Of a DNA stretch of 64,000 nucleotides, positions 10,701 through 22,100 are shown piece after piece. Position 1 is the first letter of the stretch; each line of letters opens with the position of its first letter. Source of the DNA: Pyronema omphalodes (lineage: Eukaryota; Ascomycota; Pezizomycetes; Pezizales; Pyronemataceae); the NCBI GenBank assembly GCA_024516155.1, contig JAJJXM010000008.1:434001-498000 (forward strand), in the 5' to 3' direction. The notes beneath the pieces were generated by a model. The model was not told the origin of the DNA and did no database searches. It was given only the letters and a program-made list of their open reading frames with translations. The position numbers and the translations under genes are program-made.

Positions 10701-11610
10701 ATGTAACATATTTTATGAGGGAATTTTAAGCGGAATGTGTTATGAGAAACAACATCGACATCAAGGTAATATGGGAGGGATAACAAACAAAGAATACAAA
10801 GAAATGAATACCCATCCTGCATCGAATCAATGACATCTTGGAAACAGAATATTTTTTATCAGAAGAAATTAAGGTTGCGGAAGATTTGATATATGAACTC
10901 CTCGACTTTTCTCATTCCCCGTTCTGCCCAAAACCCTCTCTTTCTCCTCTCAATCCGCATGTGGATAATTCGTCAACGAATGACACCGGATGATTAGGGC
11001 TTACCCGCAGCTAGTGGCAGGGACTCATACATACAGTCATACCACCATCCCCTCCATTACATCACAGAACGGAAGTATCAGTTGAAAGAAGCATCATAAA
11101 TTAATCGATACTGTACATATATACATACCCTGAAGATATTTCCCCTCATCTCAGCCAATGCAGGTACGCAGATGATCAAGGTTTTTATCCAGTACATCCA
11201 ACTCGTGTTCTTGATCGACGCACGGATGTACGTTAATCTGGAGGTAATACCCCCTTTTGGCATGCATGATCCACGCGCGCAATATTTACATAATGCATGA
11301 TGGTCAGTGATCACTGATATGGTACCACACCCCGCTATTAATGTCGATCATCCATCAGTCCAACTTCGCTTTTTTGAGAGAGAGAACATCCTCCATTTAT
11401 CTTGCCTGTCTCGCTCATTTGAAGGATTCTCCATATTGCTGCTCCATCTTCTCCCTCTTTGCATCTTGGAACTTGAAACTTGGAACTTTGAGCTTGGAGC
11501 TTTAAACCTTTTTGCAACTATTGTTTTTTTTTGCCTTTTGCTTTTTGATTATTATTATTATTATTACTACTACATCGTTCGTTCGCTTTATCTACCTAGT
11601 CTACCTAGCT
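10701..11610. other. Intergenic region between NUP82 and EEP protein 1
   Basis: About 910 bp. The left part is 3' flank of the nucleoporin. From about 11450 onward the DNA is pyrimidine rich, with CTTGGAACTTGAAACTTGG-like direct repeats (11465-11500), T runs and an ATT triplet array (11549-11565), as in a 5' leader. No gene is supported. Confidence 0.65.
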
Positions 11611-12840
11611 ATGGTACGAATCTTTTCGAGCTTTCGAATATTATTCCTCCAAACCATTATTCTTACAACCCTCGCCGATATGTCGCAATCCACCATCACC
11701 ACCACCAGCAGCAGCAGAAGCAGCAGCAGCAATCCACCCACCATTCCAATCCGCCTCCTAACCTGGAACCTCCGCTACGACTCCCTCCCGAACAGCATCC
11801 CCGTCAACACCAGCATCTCCAATCTGCCCCTACACCTACCCGCAGACCAATCGCTGCGCCCCTATTCCAGCGCGCAAGAACAACCCTGGTCTACCCGACG
11901 AATCTTCATAACCCGAGAAATCCTCTTCCACCAACCGGGGATAATATGTTTCCAAGAAGCCTTATCACGACAAATTTCCGATCTTGGGGAATTACTCCCC
12001 GGGTATGAATATATCGGGGTTGGAAGAGATGATGGGAAGTTGAGCGGGGAGTATGAGGCTATATTTTGGAGAAGGGATATGGTACAATTGATAAATGGCG
12101 ATTGGGATACGTTTTGGCTTTCGGAAACGCCGGAGGTGCCGAGTAGGTTCCCCGGTGCGGGCAGTGTGAGGAGTGCTACTAGGGGACGGTTTAGGGTTTA
12201 TGGGGTGGGGGCTTTGGGGGAGCGGGGTAAGGGGTATGATGATGATGGGGATAGGGCTATGGAAAGAGGGGATACTGAAGTTACTGCCAACACTGATCAG
12301 GGGAGGGAGATTACGGTTGTTTGTACCCATTGGGATGAACAATCCGATGCACAAAGAAAGCTAGCAGCATCATTAGTCCGTATGAGAGGTGCACATGAAT
12401 TATCGACCACCGGGAATCCAGTATTTATACTCGGCGACTTTAATTCACCACGGCAGGGGGTTGATTCCGGTGGTTATCAAATCATGACCGGAAAAGCTGA
12501 TCCGGTAAAGGTAAATAAGACCTTTGAATATAATTTTGGGGGTGTGAAGAAAGGTTGGGGGTTTCTGGATTTGGCGGAGGAAACAAATCCTTTGAAGAGA
12601 TCGGGTCATGCGTTTACGTTCACGGGGTTTAAGAGACATGGAAGTATGGATGTTTCGAGAATTGATTTTATTTTGGGATCACGGAGTTTGGAGGCTTATA
12701 GCGAGGGGAATGATTTGGAATTAAAGATAGGGGGAAATGGTTGGAAGGTTGAAAGGTTTAGGATTGGCGAGAATTGGTACGATCAGGAGGGGATTTCGAG
12801 TGATCATAGACCGGTTTATGCGGATGTTTTACTGGGGTAG
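11611..12840 (+). CDS. Endonuclease/exonuclease/phosphatase (EEP) fold hydrolase
   Basis: 409-residue, single-exon protein of the Mg-dependent EEP superfamily. It shows the expected motifs in order: LLTWNLRYDS near the N terminus (catalytic Asn), ICFQEAL (metal-binding Glu), GDFNSP (Asp/Asn pair) and SSDHRPV at the C terminus (Asp/His pair). All key residues are present, so it should be active, on a phosphodiester or phosphomonoester substrate I cannot specify. Members of this type in fungi are usually annotated only as EEP family proteins. The ATG at 11611 gives a hydrophobic N-terminal stretch of about 20 residues that could be a signal or anchor sequence. An alternative start at 11680 (Met-Ser-Gln) would give a cytosolic protein. 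The frame is open further up to 11512, but that part is Ile/Thr repeat from a microsatellite. A Thr/Ser homopolymer region follows the second Met. Confidence 0.85.
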   Translation: MVRIFSSFRILFLQTIILTTLADMSQSTITTTSSSRSSSSNPPTIPIRLLTWNLRYDSLPNSIPVNTSISNLPLHLPADQSLRPYSSAQEQPWSTRRIFITREILFHQPGIICFQEALSRQISDLGELLPGYEYIGVGRDDGKLSGEYEAIFWRRDMVQLINGDWDTFWLSETPEVPSRFPGAGSVRSATRGRFRVYGVGALGERGKGYDDDGDRAMERGDTEVTANTDQGREITVVCTHWDEQSDAQRKLAASLVRMRGAHELSTTGNPVFILGDFNSPRQGVDSGGYQIMTGKADPVKVNKTFEYNFGGVKKGWGFLDLAEETNPLKRSGHAFTFTGFKRHGSMDVSRIDFILGSRSLEAYSEGNDLELKIGGNGWKVERFRIGENWYDQEGISSDHRPVYADVLLG

Positions 12841-14794
12841 GAATTATTGGGTTTTTTTTTTTGTTTTTTTGATGATGTTATTTTTTTTTTTTTGAGGGGG
12901 GGGTCTGCATCATCGTCATGGTATCAGTATATAGTTTTTGGAATTAGACAACTACCTCAAGACTAAAGTTCCTAGGCTCTATTTGAACGCGTGTATTCTG
13001 GTGCCTTTTCTCGAGTGCTACATACATCATAATTGAAACTTAAAACTCTTGCTTTCCTTGCCTTCTCCTTAAGAATTGATTAATCTTGCCTGCTTGACCA
13101 TTTTTTGTATGTACAAGCAGCAGCTGCCTCCATGAAAGTAGCACGCATCCCAAGAAAAAAGGCTCAAAATTAGGTATGTTATGTATGTAATGATACAAAT
13201 AAACAGCGTATACTGCATATCCCTGAGCCCCCAAGGAGTGTACATACCTATTCATCAGTAGAATTATCGGGGTCTTGCAGATGTCGACTGAGTTTTTAGG
13301 AATCCTCAGACTTTGCTAGATATATGTAATTTTCTATTCGGAGCAATACATACTTACTTGTACTTGTTTGTACATGAAATATTCATGAAATATTCATAAA
13401 GAAGCGCAGAGAGGAAATATGGAGAGAAGCTAGTCTGGGGACGGAAATAAAGATAGAAATGATAGGTTAAGGTTAAGGTCAAGGTATGGCATATTAGGTT
13501 ACTCAAAGTGACGAAAATAATGTTATGTTGTGACGGGTTCACTGGGGGAGTTGTTCTAGATATTGATCTGCTATATGCTACTCCGCTTGAATCTTGATGC
13601 TGTGCTTACTACAATCATCTGCTGTTGGATCTCCGCCAGCTAATAGTTGTAGAATTGGACCTTGGTACTGTAAGCAGTAAACTGCAGTTGAAGGCAACAT
13701 GGAAGTCTTTGTAGGCTACCGAACACTTTTTGGTAATTGCGCCGGAACGATGGAATAGAGTCAGAGGACGATAACAAGAAAGAATGGCGGATGAGCAGAA
13801 AAAGTAGAGAACCTCGGCTGGGCCGTGGGTTGACTGAAACGGCGAAATATGAAGAAAGTAGAGGGTTTTATGGGGTGGATGCTTAAAGATGCAGCTTGGT
13901 AGGTGGAGGGAACGAATACCAATGAAGCCGTCAGTTTTGTTCGGTCTCCTAATAGGTGAGAGTTCGTATTGTGTTATCATTTCTTTTAGTGCACTCAGAT
14001 TTATGCGAATAGAGTTGCTCGGCTTTTCTCGCTTCCGAGCCGATGAACTATCCTCGGACATCCCGTTCTCTTAGCAAGTTAGAAGTTCTTGAATTTTACC
14101 TTCTACGCCCGTTATTGACATTTCATGCGACACCATCTGTATCCAGTCCGAATTTTACGGTCTCGGGTCCGGTAATCGATAAGGACTTCAATGTCAGATT
14201 AGCAAAACCCCATATATACCTGCTGTACTTCGTCAAAGAGGCACCAATGGCTCGCTGTTTGAAACCCACGATGTCTTGGCATACTTGGCAGGATGCCCTA
14301 ACCCGGGCCATCGCCGCCCTCCGGTGAACCCCTGCTCCCGCTCTGCGCTAGCTCGGTATCCCTTCTGATTGGCCAATTGGAGCGAAACTCCAACCTCATC
14401 GCTTCCTGTAATTTATAGTTCTCGGCGAATTGATAGGATTCTCTTCAATTGGCAGGAAATCTGAACATTTCCGGAGCCGCCGAACATATCATGTTTCGCA
14501 TCTTACAAGATCGCCACATTCTACCCAGCTTCCGAACCTTATTACCTCCACGTGCGGAAGAACCTCAGATTTTGTTGATCGAAATCTTAGCTTGGTGATC
14601 TCATGATAGCTATACCGGCTATTGACAGCAGCTGACAGCAGCTGACAGCAGTTCGTTTATCACAAAATTCCGTACGACCATGCCCTATCCCTTCTTTTTA
14701 TTGACAGCGAAAATCAGTTCATAAATCATTCATCTTCCGCCGGGATGGAAGCTCCCCGCCGCGAATCATACGAGGGAAACCAGCGCAAGACATC
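12841..14794. other. Intergenic region between the two EEP genes
   Basis: About 1.95 kb. T-rich and G-rich runs (12850-12905) follow the first EEP stop. A 148-codon minus-strand frame (13615-14061) and a 94-codon plus-strand frame (14043-14327) exist but lack recognisable domains and have no clear splice partners. I do not call them genes. A 10-bp tandem repeat lies at 14623-14651. Confidence 0.6.
14623..14651 (+). repeat. 10-bp tandem repeat TGACAGCAGC, 3 copies
   Basis: Three perfect copies, the last one truncated by a base, 144 bp upstream of the secreted EEP gene start. The location is compatible with its promoter. Confidence 0.93.
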
Positions 14795-16615
14795 ATGAGA
14801 TCCTACGTTCTTACCACGCTTATTTCCTACCTGGGAGTTTCCTCTGCAGTTTCTATTGCGGAAATCAACGGCCCCGCATTTCTTTCACCCTACGCCGGAA
14901 AATCAGTCACCGACATCACTGGCCTCGTCACAGCGGTTGGACCATCCGGTTTTTTCCTCCGAGATGTTGCCTCTACATCATCCCGTCTCCGCCGCAATCA
15001 GTCCGGATCGCAAGCTATCTACGTTTTTAATTCCGCCGCCGCAAAGAATGTCACCGCCGGGGACATCATAAACATCAACTCTGCCTCTGTCGTCGAATAC
15101 CAAAACAACCAAGCCTACATTCCTTTGACAGAGCTCACCAACCCTTCTGCCATTAAAATTGTCTCCAAGGGCCATGAAGTCATTCCCATCCCTCTTGGAC
15201 GCAACGGTCTTCAGCCTCCTACCGGTCAGTTTTCTGCTCTTGACAACGGCGACATTTTTGGCCTCCCCAATGGAGCTTCCAAAATCTCAAGCACCAACGC
15301 AACTCTTTCCCCAACTAAATTCGGTCTCGACTTCTGGGAGTCTTTAAGCGGAGAATTTGTTGGCATCTCATCTCCCACTGCCCTCGGTCCAACTAGTCGA
15401 TACGGAGACATCTGGATCCGCGGCGACTGGGAGGTTACGGGCTTAAACTCCGCCGGTGGTCTCACCATCACTACTGGTACTTCCTCAGACGCCAACCCCG
15501 AAACCATCATCATCGGTTCACCTCTTGACGGAACCAAAAACCCCTCCGTCAAGCTTGGAGACACCCTCAACCCCATTGAAGGAGTCATTACCTACGGCTT
15601 CGGTTTCTACCGTCTCCTCCCCACCACAGCCATTTCCATCAAGAGCGCACGTAATGCAACCACTCCAGTCAGCACTCTAAAATCCGAGAAATCTTGTAAA
15701 GCTATAACTATCGGCCAATACAATGTCGAAAATCTCTCCCCTTCCTCAAGCCATCTTAACGCCATCGCCGACCATATTGGTTACAACATGGGCTCTCCGG
15801 ATTTAATCTACGTCCAAGAACTCCAAGACAACTCCGGAGCCACCAACGACGGCATAACTAGCGGTAACATGACACTCGCCGCTTTAGCTTATGCCATTGA
15901 AGGAATCTCCGGTATTCAATACCACTGGGCGGAAGTGGATCCTGAGGACAACCTCGACGGAGGACAACCCGGTGGCAACATCCGTGTTGCATACCTCTAC
16001 AACCCCTCTGTATTTTCCATCTCTGGCACGCCCGGTACCGCATCCGAAGCAACCACTGTACAACCCGGTCCAACCCTCTCGCTTAACCCCGGAAGAATCG
16101 ATCCTCAAAACGTGGCTTTCACTAACTCCCGAAAGCCGTTGGTGGCCCAGTTCTCTGTTGAGGGAACCCAGAAACCGTTTTTTGCTATCAATGTCCATAG
16201 TGGATCTAAAGGTGGTTCTTCTTCTTTGCATGGGGATGCAAGACCACCCATGAATGGAGGAATTGAAGACCGTATTGCGCAGCATGAAGCGATTGCGGGC
16301 TTTATCCAGGCGCTTAAGAAAGAGGATGAAAATGTTAATGTCCTAGCCGCGGGGGATTTTAATGAGTTTTCGGGAGTGGCGCCAATGGAGGTTTTTAGGG
16401 ATTTGATGTGGGATGTGGATGAGGTTGTGGATGTTAGGAAGGAGGAAAGGTATACTTATAATTATGATATGAACTGCCAGCAACTTGATCATACGTTGAT
16501 TTCGGCTGGGTTGAAGGAGAAGGTGGGCGGTTATCAGCATTTGCATGTTAATACTTGGAGCGAGGTCGAGACTAGTGATCATGATCCTAGTGTGGGAGTT
16601 TATGATCTTTGTTAG
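14795..16615 (+). CDS. Secreted EEP-family nuclease
   Basis: 606-residue, intronless, extracellular nuclease-like protein. The N terminus (Arg at 2, then a hydrophobic core ending in a Ser-Ala-Val-Ser region about residue 20) is a good signal peptide. Residues about 25-290 form an N-terminal region of the kind that precedes the nuclease domain in large secreted EEP nucleases. The EEP domain covers about 305-606, with QYNVENL, VQELQDN, NVHSGSKGG, AAGDFNEF, LDHTLIS and TSDHDPS. All metal and catalytic positions are intact. The likely substrate is extracellular DNA or RNA, giving phosphate or nucleotide scavenging or degradation of host nucleic acids; this is inference. Several Asn-x-Ser/Thr sequons fit secretion. 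Codon use shifts from C-ending in the first two thirds to G/T-ending in the last third. Not obviously homologous at sequence level to the EEP gene just upstream. Confidence 0.9.
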   Translation: MRSYVLTTLISYLGVSSAVSIAEINGPAFLSPYAGKSVTDITGLVTAVGPSGFFLRDVASTSSRLRRNQSGSQAIYVFNSAAAKNVTAGDIININSASVVEYQNNQAYIPLTELTNPSAIKIVSKGHEVIPIPLGRNGLQPPTGQFSALDNGDIFGLPNGASKISSTNATLSPTKFGLDFWESLSGEFVGISSPTALGPTSRYGDIWIRGDWEVTGLNSAGGLTITTGTSSDANPETIIIGSPLDGTKNPSVKLGDTLNPIEGVITYGFGFYRLLPTTAISIKSARNATTPVSTLKSEKSCKAITIGQYNVENLSPSSSHLNAIADHIGYNMGSPDLIYVQELQDNSGATNDGITSGNMTLAALAYAIEGISGIQYHWAEVDPEDNLDGGQPGGNIRVAYLYNPSVFSISGTPGTASEATTVQPGPTLSLNPGRIDPQNVAFTNSRKPLVAQFSVEGTQKPFFAINVHSGSKGGSSSLHGDARPPMNGGIEDRIAQHEAIAGFIQALKKEDENVNVLAAGDFNEFSGVAPMEVFRDLMWDVDEVVDVRKEERYTYNYDMNCQQLDHTLISAGLKEKVGGYQHLHVNTWSEVETSDHDPSVGVYDLC

Positions 16616-18601
16616 AAAATAATTGGGAGATGTGATGTATATATGGTCTCATAGTTATTGAGTATAAGCGGCTTGATTCGATGTTTGGAAGATGGAAAAT
16701 GGAAAATGAGGCTGGATGTTGGATTTAATGCTTTAAGGGTTAATTTTGAATTGAGGACAAAACTATTGATTATAATGCACACATTCAAAGTTCCCCAGCC
16801 AGGTGAGCGCTTCTTATGTTGTCATAATAACTGTGTAGAAGGCGATGAGTGCTACATTGTACAATCAAAGTCTTGGTTTATCACTCGTAAATCAAACATC
16901 ACCAAACTCATTCGCAGGCCGCCAATCTGCTACACAATTTTACCTTTACACATGTTTCCGTCGATTATTTGTACTGGAAGTTCAAACTCCTACAATTACC
17001 CCCCTCCCCAACCGACTCCTCTTCTTTTCTCTACAGAAAGAGTCATTAGCCCATAAGGTTTGAGTGGATTGGGGAAATTGGCAAATTGGTACGGTATAAT
17101 GCGGGCTGGCACCTCATCTTCCAATGCGCTCCTGTGGGACTCTACTTCTTGTGTGGGTAGCACTTTGTTCAGATTATTCAAGCTGTATCTATGCTACAAC
17201 CAATTCATTCATTAAAGCAGGATGGATTAAATGCTCTTTTATCAAAGGCAAACTCCACTGTTGATGTTGTGTTGAAGTCGTTCAAGATCTATTTACGGTA
17301 TATCTAAGTCATCCCCGATAGATAGTCTACGCCATAGGGATACTGCTAGGATTTAGGTGAGTTTAGCTGATACATTATCTTAGGCATGCATTACCGGCAT
17401 AGGCTTTGGCGTGTTAATCTTTTTTTCGTGAAAATCTCACTGGAACACGGCAGTTCATATATCTTCTGTGCAGGGCAACATTTTGCGGGCTTGTCCAGAG
17501 CAGCCATATAGTATTCCAAGTATGTAATGGTTCACAAAAACGTTACATAATATCTGGATTGATGACGGTGGCCACATAATCCTCCATTGGTCATGTTACT
17601 CTTTGGTAACTGCCTCAATAACTATCAAGGACACAATTCGGTCGGTCAAATTTTAACAAGGTTCACTATGATACGTATCAGAGGCGTATTATATTGAAGC
17701 TTACCTTTCTCATCACTTCTGCCCATCACTTTAGAATTCCCATCTCCCTGATTCGGCAACAAAAAAAATATACGGTTTCAGGTTCACAGGCTGGCCCCGA
17801 TTCTCTATTCTGTGATCAGAGAACTATCTCAGCATCAATATAGTTGGATTCGGGTTAGTCCACTTACATTGGAAATTAAAGGCCAAAATCCGGTTCTATT
17901 GTGATGTTGCTACTAATAGGCCCGTCGCTATGTCACCTTGAGTTTTATCCAGAAGCTTTTCATGAAGAAATGATTTAGTCAGGTTTCAAAGAGGAAATAT
18001 AGATCCTCAACATCTTAATGGATTCTAACAGTGATATTAGCGATCAGGCCTACCATTCTCATAAATCTCAGGAGGACGAAGGGTGGAATCGTAACTACGA
18101 GCACTTTAGGATATCGATACTATATCCTGTTGACTTTACTTACCCAAATCCCATCAAGGTGATCTACCAAGCTATCAACCACAGGCACGCTTAGGCAATA
18201 AGAATTTTGCGCTGGTACAATCTGGATAAAAACTTTGAGTGTTTTTTCGTATAAAAGAAGGACATTGTATTTGGCTATACGTTTAGGACAGAAGAATATA
18301 TGACTTTATTACGTGTATATGGAGTTGGTAATACGGCCTTGAGAAATGAATATGCAATACCATAATGAGAACTAGGACCACAATAAAATGGTAATTCCTA
18401 TACATTTCATTTACATGAACAGTGAATGGTGACGGGTTAGCTCTACTTAGAAGCATTACACCTGGAAATATGTACGCTGGAAGATATGATGCACCGCTTG
18501 AAGAGGTAAAATGCAAAACGGTCGTCCGCCGCGAATTATGATGCCGATCACAGCACAAAAGCCGTCATCAATATGCATCATGCAACGAAAGCAAAAAAGT
18601 G
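16616..18601. other. AT-rich intergenic region
   Basis: About 2 kb without a supportable gene. Frames of 60-130 codons near 16658-17063 overlap each other and look random. The stretch 17200-18560 is AT rich with no repeats that stand out by eye. Confidence 0.65.
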
Positions 18602-18691
18602 CGTCAAGGACAGGATTCGAACCTGCGCGCCCGAAGGCATCCGCTTTACCAAATTAGCAGGCGAACGTGTTAACCACTCCACCACCTTGAC
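18602..18691 (-). tRNA. tRNA-Ser (GCT) with a 9-nt intron
   Basis: Read on the minus strand, a 7-bp acceptor stem GTCAAGG/CCTTGAC pairs perfectly with a G discriminator. The D arm contains GTGGAGTGGTTAAC. The anticodon stem TTCGC pairs with GCGGA (one T-G pair) around a loop beginning CTGCTA, giving anticodon GCT. The loop is 9 nt too long, consistent with an intron at the canonical position one base 3' of the anticodon. A long variable arm (GCC-TTCG-GGC) is the type II hallmark of tRNA-Ser. The T arm has the GGTTCGAATCC core. It decodes AGC and AGT serine codons. Confidence 0.93.
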
Positions 18692-19111
18692 AGGTGGTTG
18701 TTTGAGCTGGTAATATTGCAGTTATATATAGGCTTAAAATCACACCAATTACAGCTTGTAATGTATATCTGTAGCACCTTTTGCATCAACAATTCGTCCA
18801 ATTTACTCTAAAAATTATGCAGTATACTCAAGCAAGTTATTAACTTCAGATATTGAACAGATCATGATTAGAAATTTGGATTGATGCACAAGTAATCGAA
18901 CCTTGAGACGAGTGTTCAACCATGATGCAGGGTTAGGTGTCTCTGCCCCACACACGTGATATCTGTAGCCGACGAGCCGCAAGTGACCGCTCTAGCCAGC
19001 TGCACCGAGGCACAGCTCCGCAGCTGACACCGAAGGTCGAGTCGCCGCGTGGATTAATCTTCTCGCAAATCGACAGCTTTCGCGCGACATTCTCAACGCC
19101 AAACAATAACC
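18692..19111. other. Intergenic region tRNA-Ser to PEX6
   Basis: 420 bp. The right half is GC richer with a CACACACGTGATATC site near 18948-18962, and probably contains the PEX6 promoter and leader. The left half would contain 5' flank of the tRNA (minus strand). Confidence 0.6.
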
Positions 19112-22100
19112 ATGGCCTCTAATAGCACGCAGCCCCTATTGCCATCCAAGACAACCGCTGCGCAGCTTCCAAAGCGTCCCAAAAACCGACCTCCCACTGC
19201 TGCCCGCTTCATACTCGATGAGCTCCGTGGTGATGCAGGTTTTGTGTCTGAGGATATCTGGAGAGATGTTTTTGGCTTCCAGAAGAAGGCTACGGTTACT
19301 GATAAGAAATTGGAAGATATTGACCTGAATGGTTTGGATACCGGAGGTGTCGCCACGATGCGCTTGCGATGGGAGCTGATTTGGAAGTAAATAGAGGAGC
19401 CCGAAGATGAACCGTTACCTCCAACCTTATACATCGCAATCACGCCAATGGTTTCGGCTGCAAGCACCAAGAGCTGGACTATCCTTCCTGTCACCGTTAT
19501 GCCAACAAGCTCCCAGTTCCCGTCGCTACCACCGTGTACCGTCTTGATCCCTAGCTCGATGAATATTGGTGCGCTTGCCGATCTAAAGCTCCCAATGAAG
19601 AAGCCTGTCGGTGTGTATGTATCGGCGGTGAACCCAGCATATCTCGATACCATCATTGTCAGCGTTAAAGCTATTCCAGGAGCTCAAGTATATGAGTCGG
19701 ACCATGACATCGAGGACAGGGTGAAGGATGCTTTGGCTAAAGTCAAGATTGTTCACAGCGGTGAACCTCTACGATTGGACTATGGTCGTGGATTACCTCA
19801 GCGAACAGCCAAGATTGCTTTGACTGAACCACTGAACCAAGGATTTTTGAAGACGGATACAAAGATTGTTGTAGTGAAAGAGCAGCCGCGGACAAGACGG
19901 AGAAGAGGTGGCCAGATGCAAGGCTCTGGTGTAATTTTGGGAGGGTCTGGAGATTTGTCTGAAGATTCAGATGCATCTGCGGACTCGGGTCTGGCAAGCG
20001 ATGGGGACAGTGAGGAGGATGGACTTGAGTTTTCAACATTCTTGACTGCACCATCAAGTACCACCGCCGTTTCTTTCCCGTCCATGTCATCCACCCCTGG
20101 ACTCATGAGAAATGGAATTCAGTCACCCACGAATCAGCCTCCACCAAAGAAAACTGGGAAAATATTCAAGCCGCAGCCTCTTACATCTTCGATACCACCT
20201 AGCTATTTACACCCCAAGCCAAAGGAAGGCGATGATGATGAGGCCCGGATATTTGTCAAGGTTGGAGACTTGGCGAAATTGGGAGTATTTTCCGGTGATT
20301 GGATCAAAATTGCACCTGCTCCGGCATCGCTAGATGAGCCACCAACTTCGCCTCTGCGTATTGCAGCGGAAAGTGCTGCAAGGGGTCGGGTATACAGACC
20401 TACAAGTAGCGATGGCCGGAATGGCAGCAGAGGACTCCCCTCTCGGGACCAGAATGCTGAGAAGGAAATTCCAGGACGTCCAGTCAGGGTATTTTCATTA
20501 CCAGAGTCATGGGAAGCTGTTACTAATGCACCCAAATCCTCTCGTAAAGGAAAGAACCCTGCATTGGGAAATTCAGAAGGAAGAATAGTCTATCTGTCTC
20601 CCGTACTTCTTGCAAACCTCTTACCTGACGATAACACCGCCGATTTACTTCTCTCTCCTTTGCCTTCAGTACCTCCTTCTGCATCTTCTGTTCTTCATTC
20701 TAATACCCCCGCATTCCCCCCACCGGCCAAAGAAGTTACTCTTCTCCGTATTGCATCACCGACTTCAACAGACCGAGCTCTTCAGCACGCCCTCCTTCTC
20801 CAACTTAAATCCTACTTCGAGTCCTGCCGACGTCTCGTCAAGGTCGGCGATCTAATTGCCGTTAGCATCGACGAAGTTCTAGCCCGGAGTTTATACAGCG
20901 GTGGTGAAGACGATGGCGTGACTGAAGAGTTGTTAGCATCCTCTGACAACGGCCGCAAGAACTGTGTTGCATGGTTCCGTGTAGGCAACATCGTTTCCTC
21001 TGCTTCCGAGGAAGATTTGCGTGACAGCCGTTCCCCTTCAGGGCGTCGCGGAGACCGTGGACAGGTTAATTCGGAGGAGAAGGAAGACCCATGGGGTGGA
21101 GTAGTTTTCGTCGATCCTGCCAGCACTCGTATGGTCCAAGCGGGCAGTGAGAAGCGGAAAATTCCTCCTACCATGAACTCGACCTGGGAAAACTACCTTG
21201 GCCTTCGTCCTCCTCCTCTTCGTGAGGCTGCACAAATAGGTCGTCCTCACCACATCACCATGCCCTCTCGCTTCATCAGCAATACCCAGCGACGTCTACG
21301 GGAGCTTATTGCAGCTGCTACTTCTCCTAGAGCACTGAAGATGAACCTTCAGCCCATTGCAATTTTAATCACTTCTACCCAAAGAGATATCGGAAAGCGG
21401 ACCCTCGCCCAAGCTGCCGCTGCCGACGTTGGAGTCCATGTCTTCCATATTGATGCTTACGACATCATCGCAGACGGTGGGGCCGGTGATACCAAAACTG
21501 AAGCCTATCTAAGAGCTCGTGTGGACCGTGCTCTCTCCTGCGGCAAAGAGACCTGTGTGTTACTGATCACCCACATCGAAGCTCTGACAGCCGGTAAAAT
21601 GGGTGAAGTCCTAAAAGAAATCGTCTCCGATCTCAAGATCGTCATCGCCACTACCACCGAGGTTGATAAGCTCTCCGATACAGTCCGCAATGTCTTCACC
21701 CATGAACTTGAAGTCGGTGCTCCAGATGAAAAGGAGCGTGCTGCCCTTCTCTCCGCCATTGTGGATGAGAAGAAGGTTCGCCTTGCTAAGGATGTTGATG
21801 TCTCTACTATTGCTGTCAAAACTGCTGCTTTGGTAGCAGGAGATCTGGCAGATGTTCTGGACCGTGCTCAGGCTGCCTCTAAGTCTAGGATTGCGGCACT
21901 TGCAAAAAGACTCAAATCTTCCTCTCCATGTCTTCCACACGAACAGCCCAGTATCTCCGACCTCCAACTAGCGGGTGGGGATCTTGTCACCGCGATTTGC
22001 CGGGTAGACTTTGACGTCGCTGTTGAAGCCGCTCGTCGCAACTTCTCCGACTCTATTGGTGCACCTCGTATCCCTAACGTATCCTGGGACGACGTCGGAG

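Noticed and set aside
13615..14061. 148-codon minus-strand frame between the EEP genes
   Set aside because: No recognisable domain, signal peptide or neighbour in frame. Length alone is not enough in this composition.
19093..19656. 187-codon antisense frame over the PEX6 5' end
   Set aside because: It lies opposite a recognised protein and has no domain.
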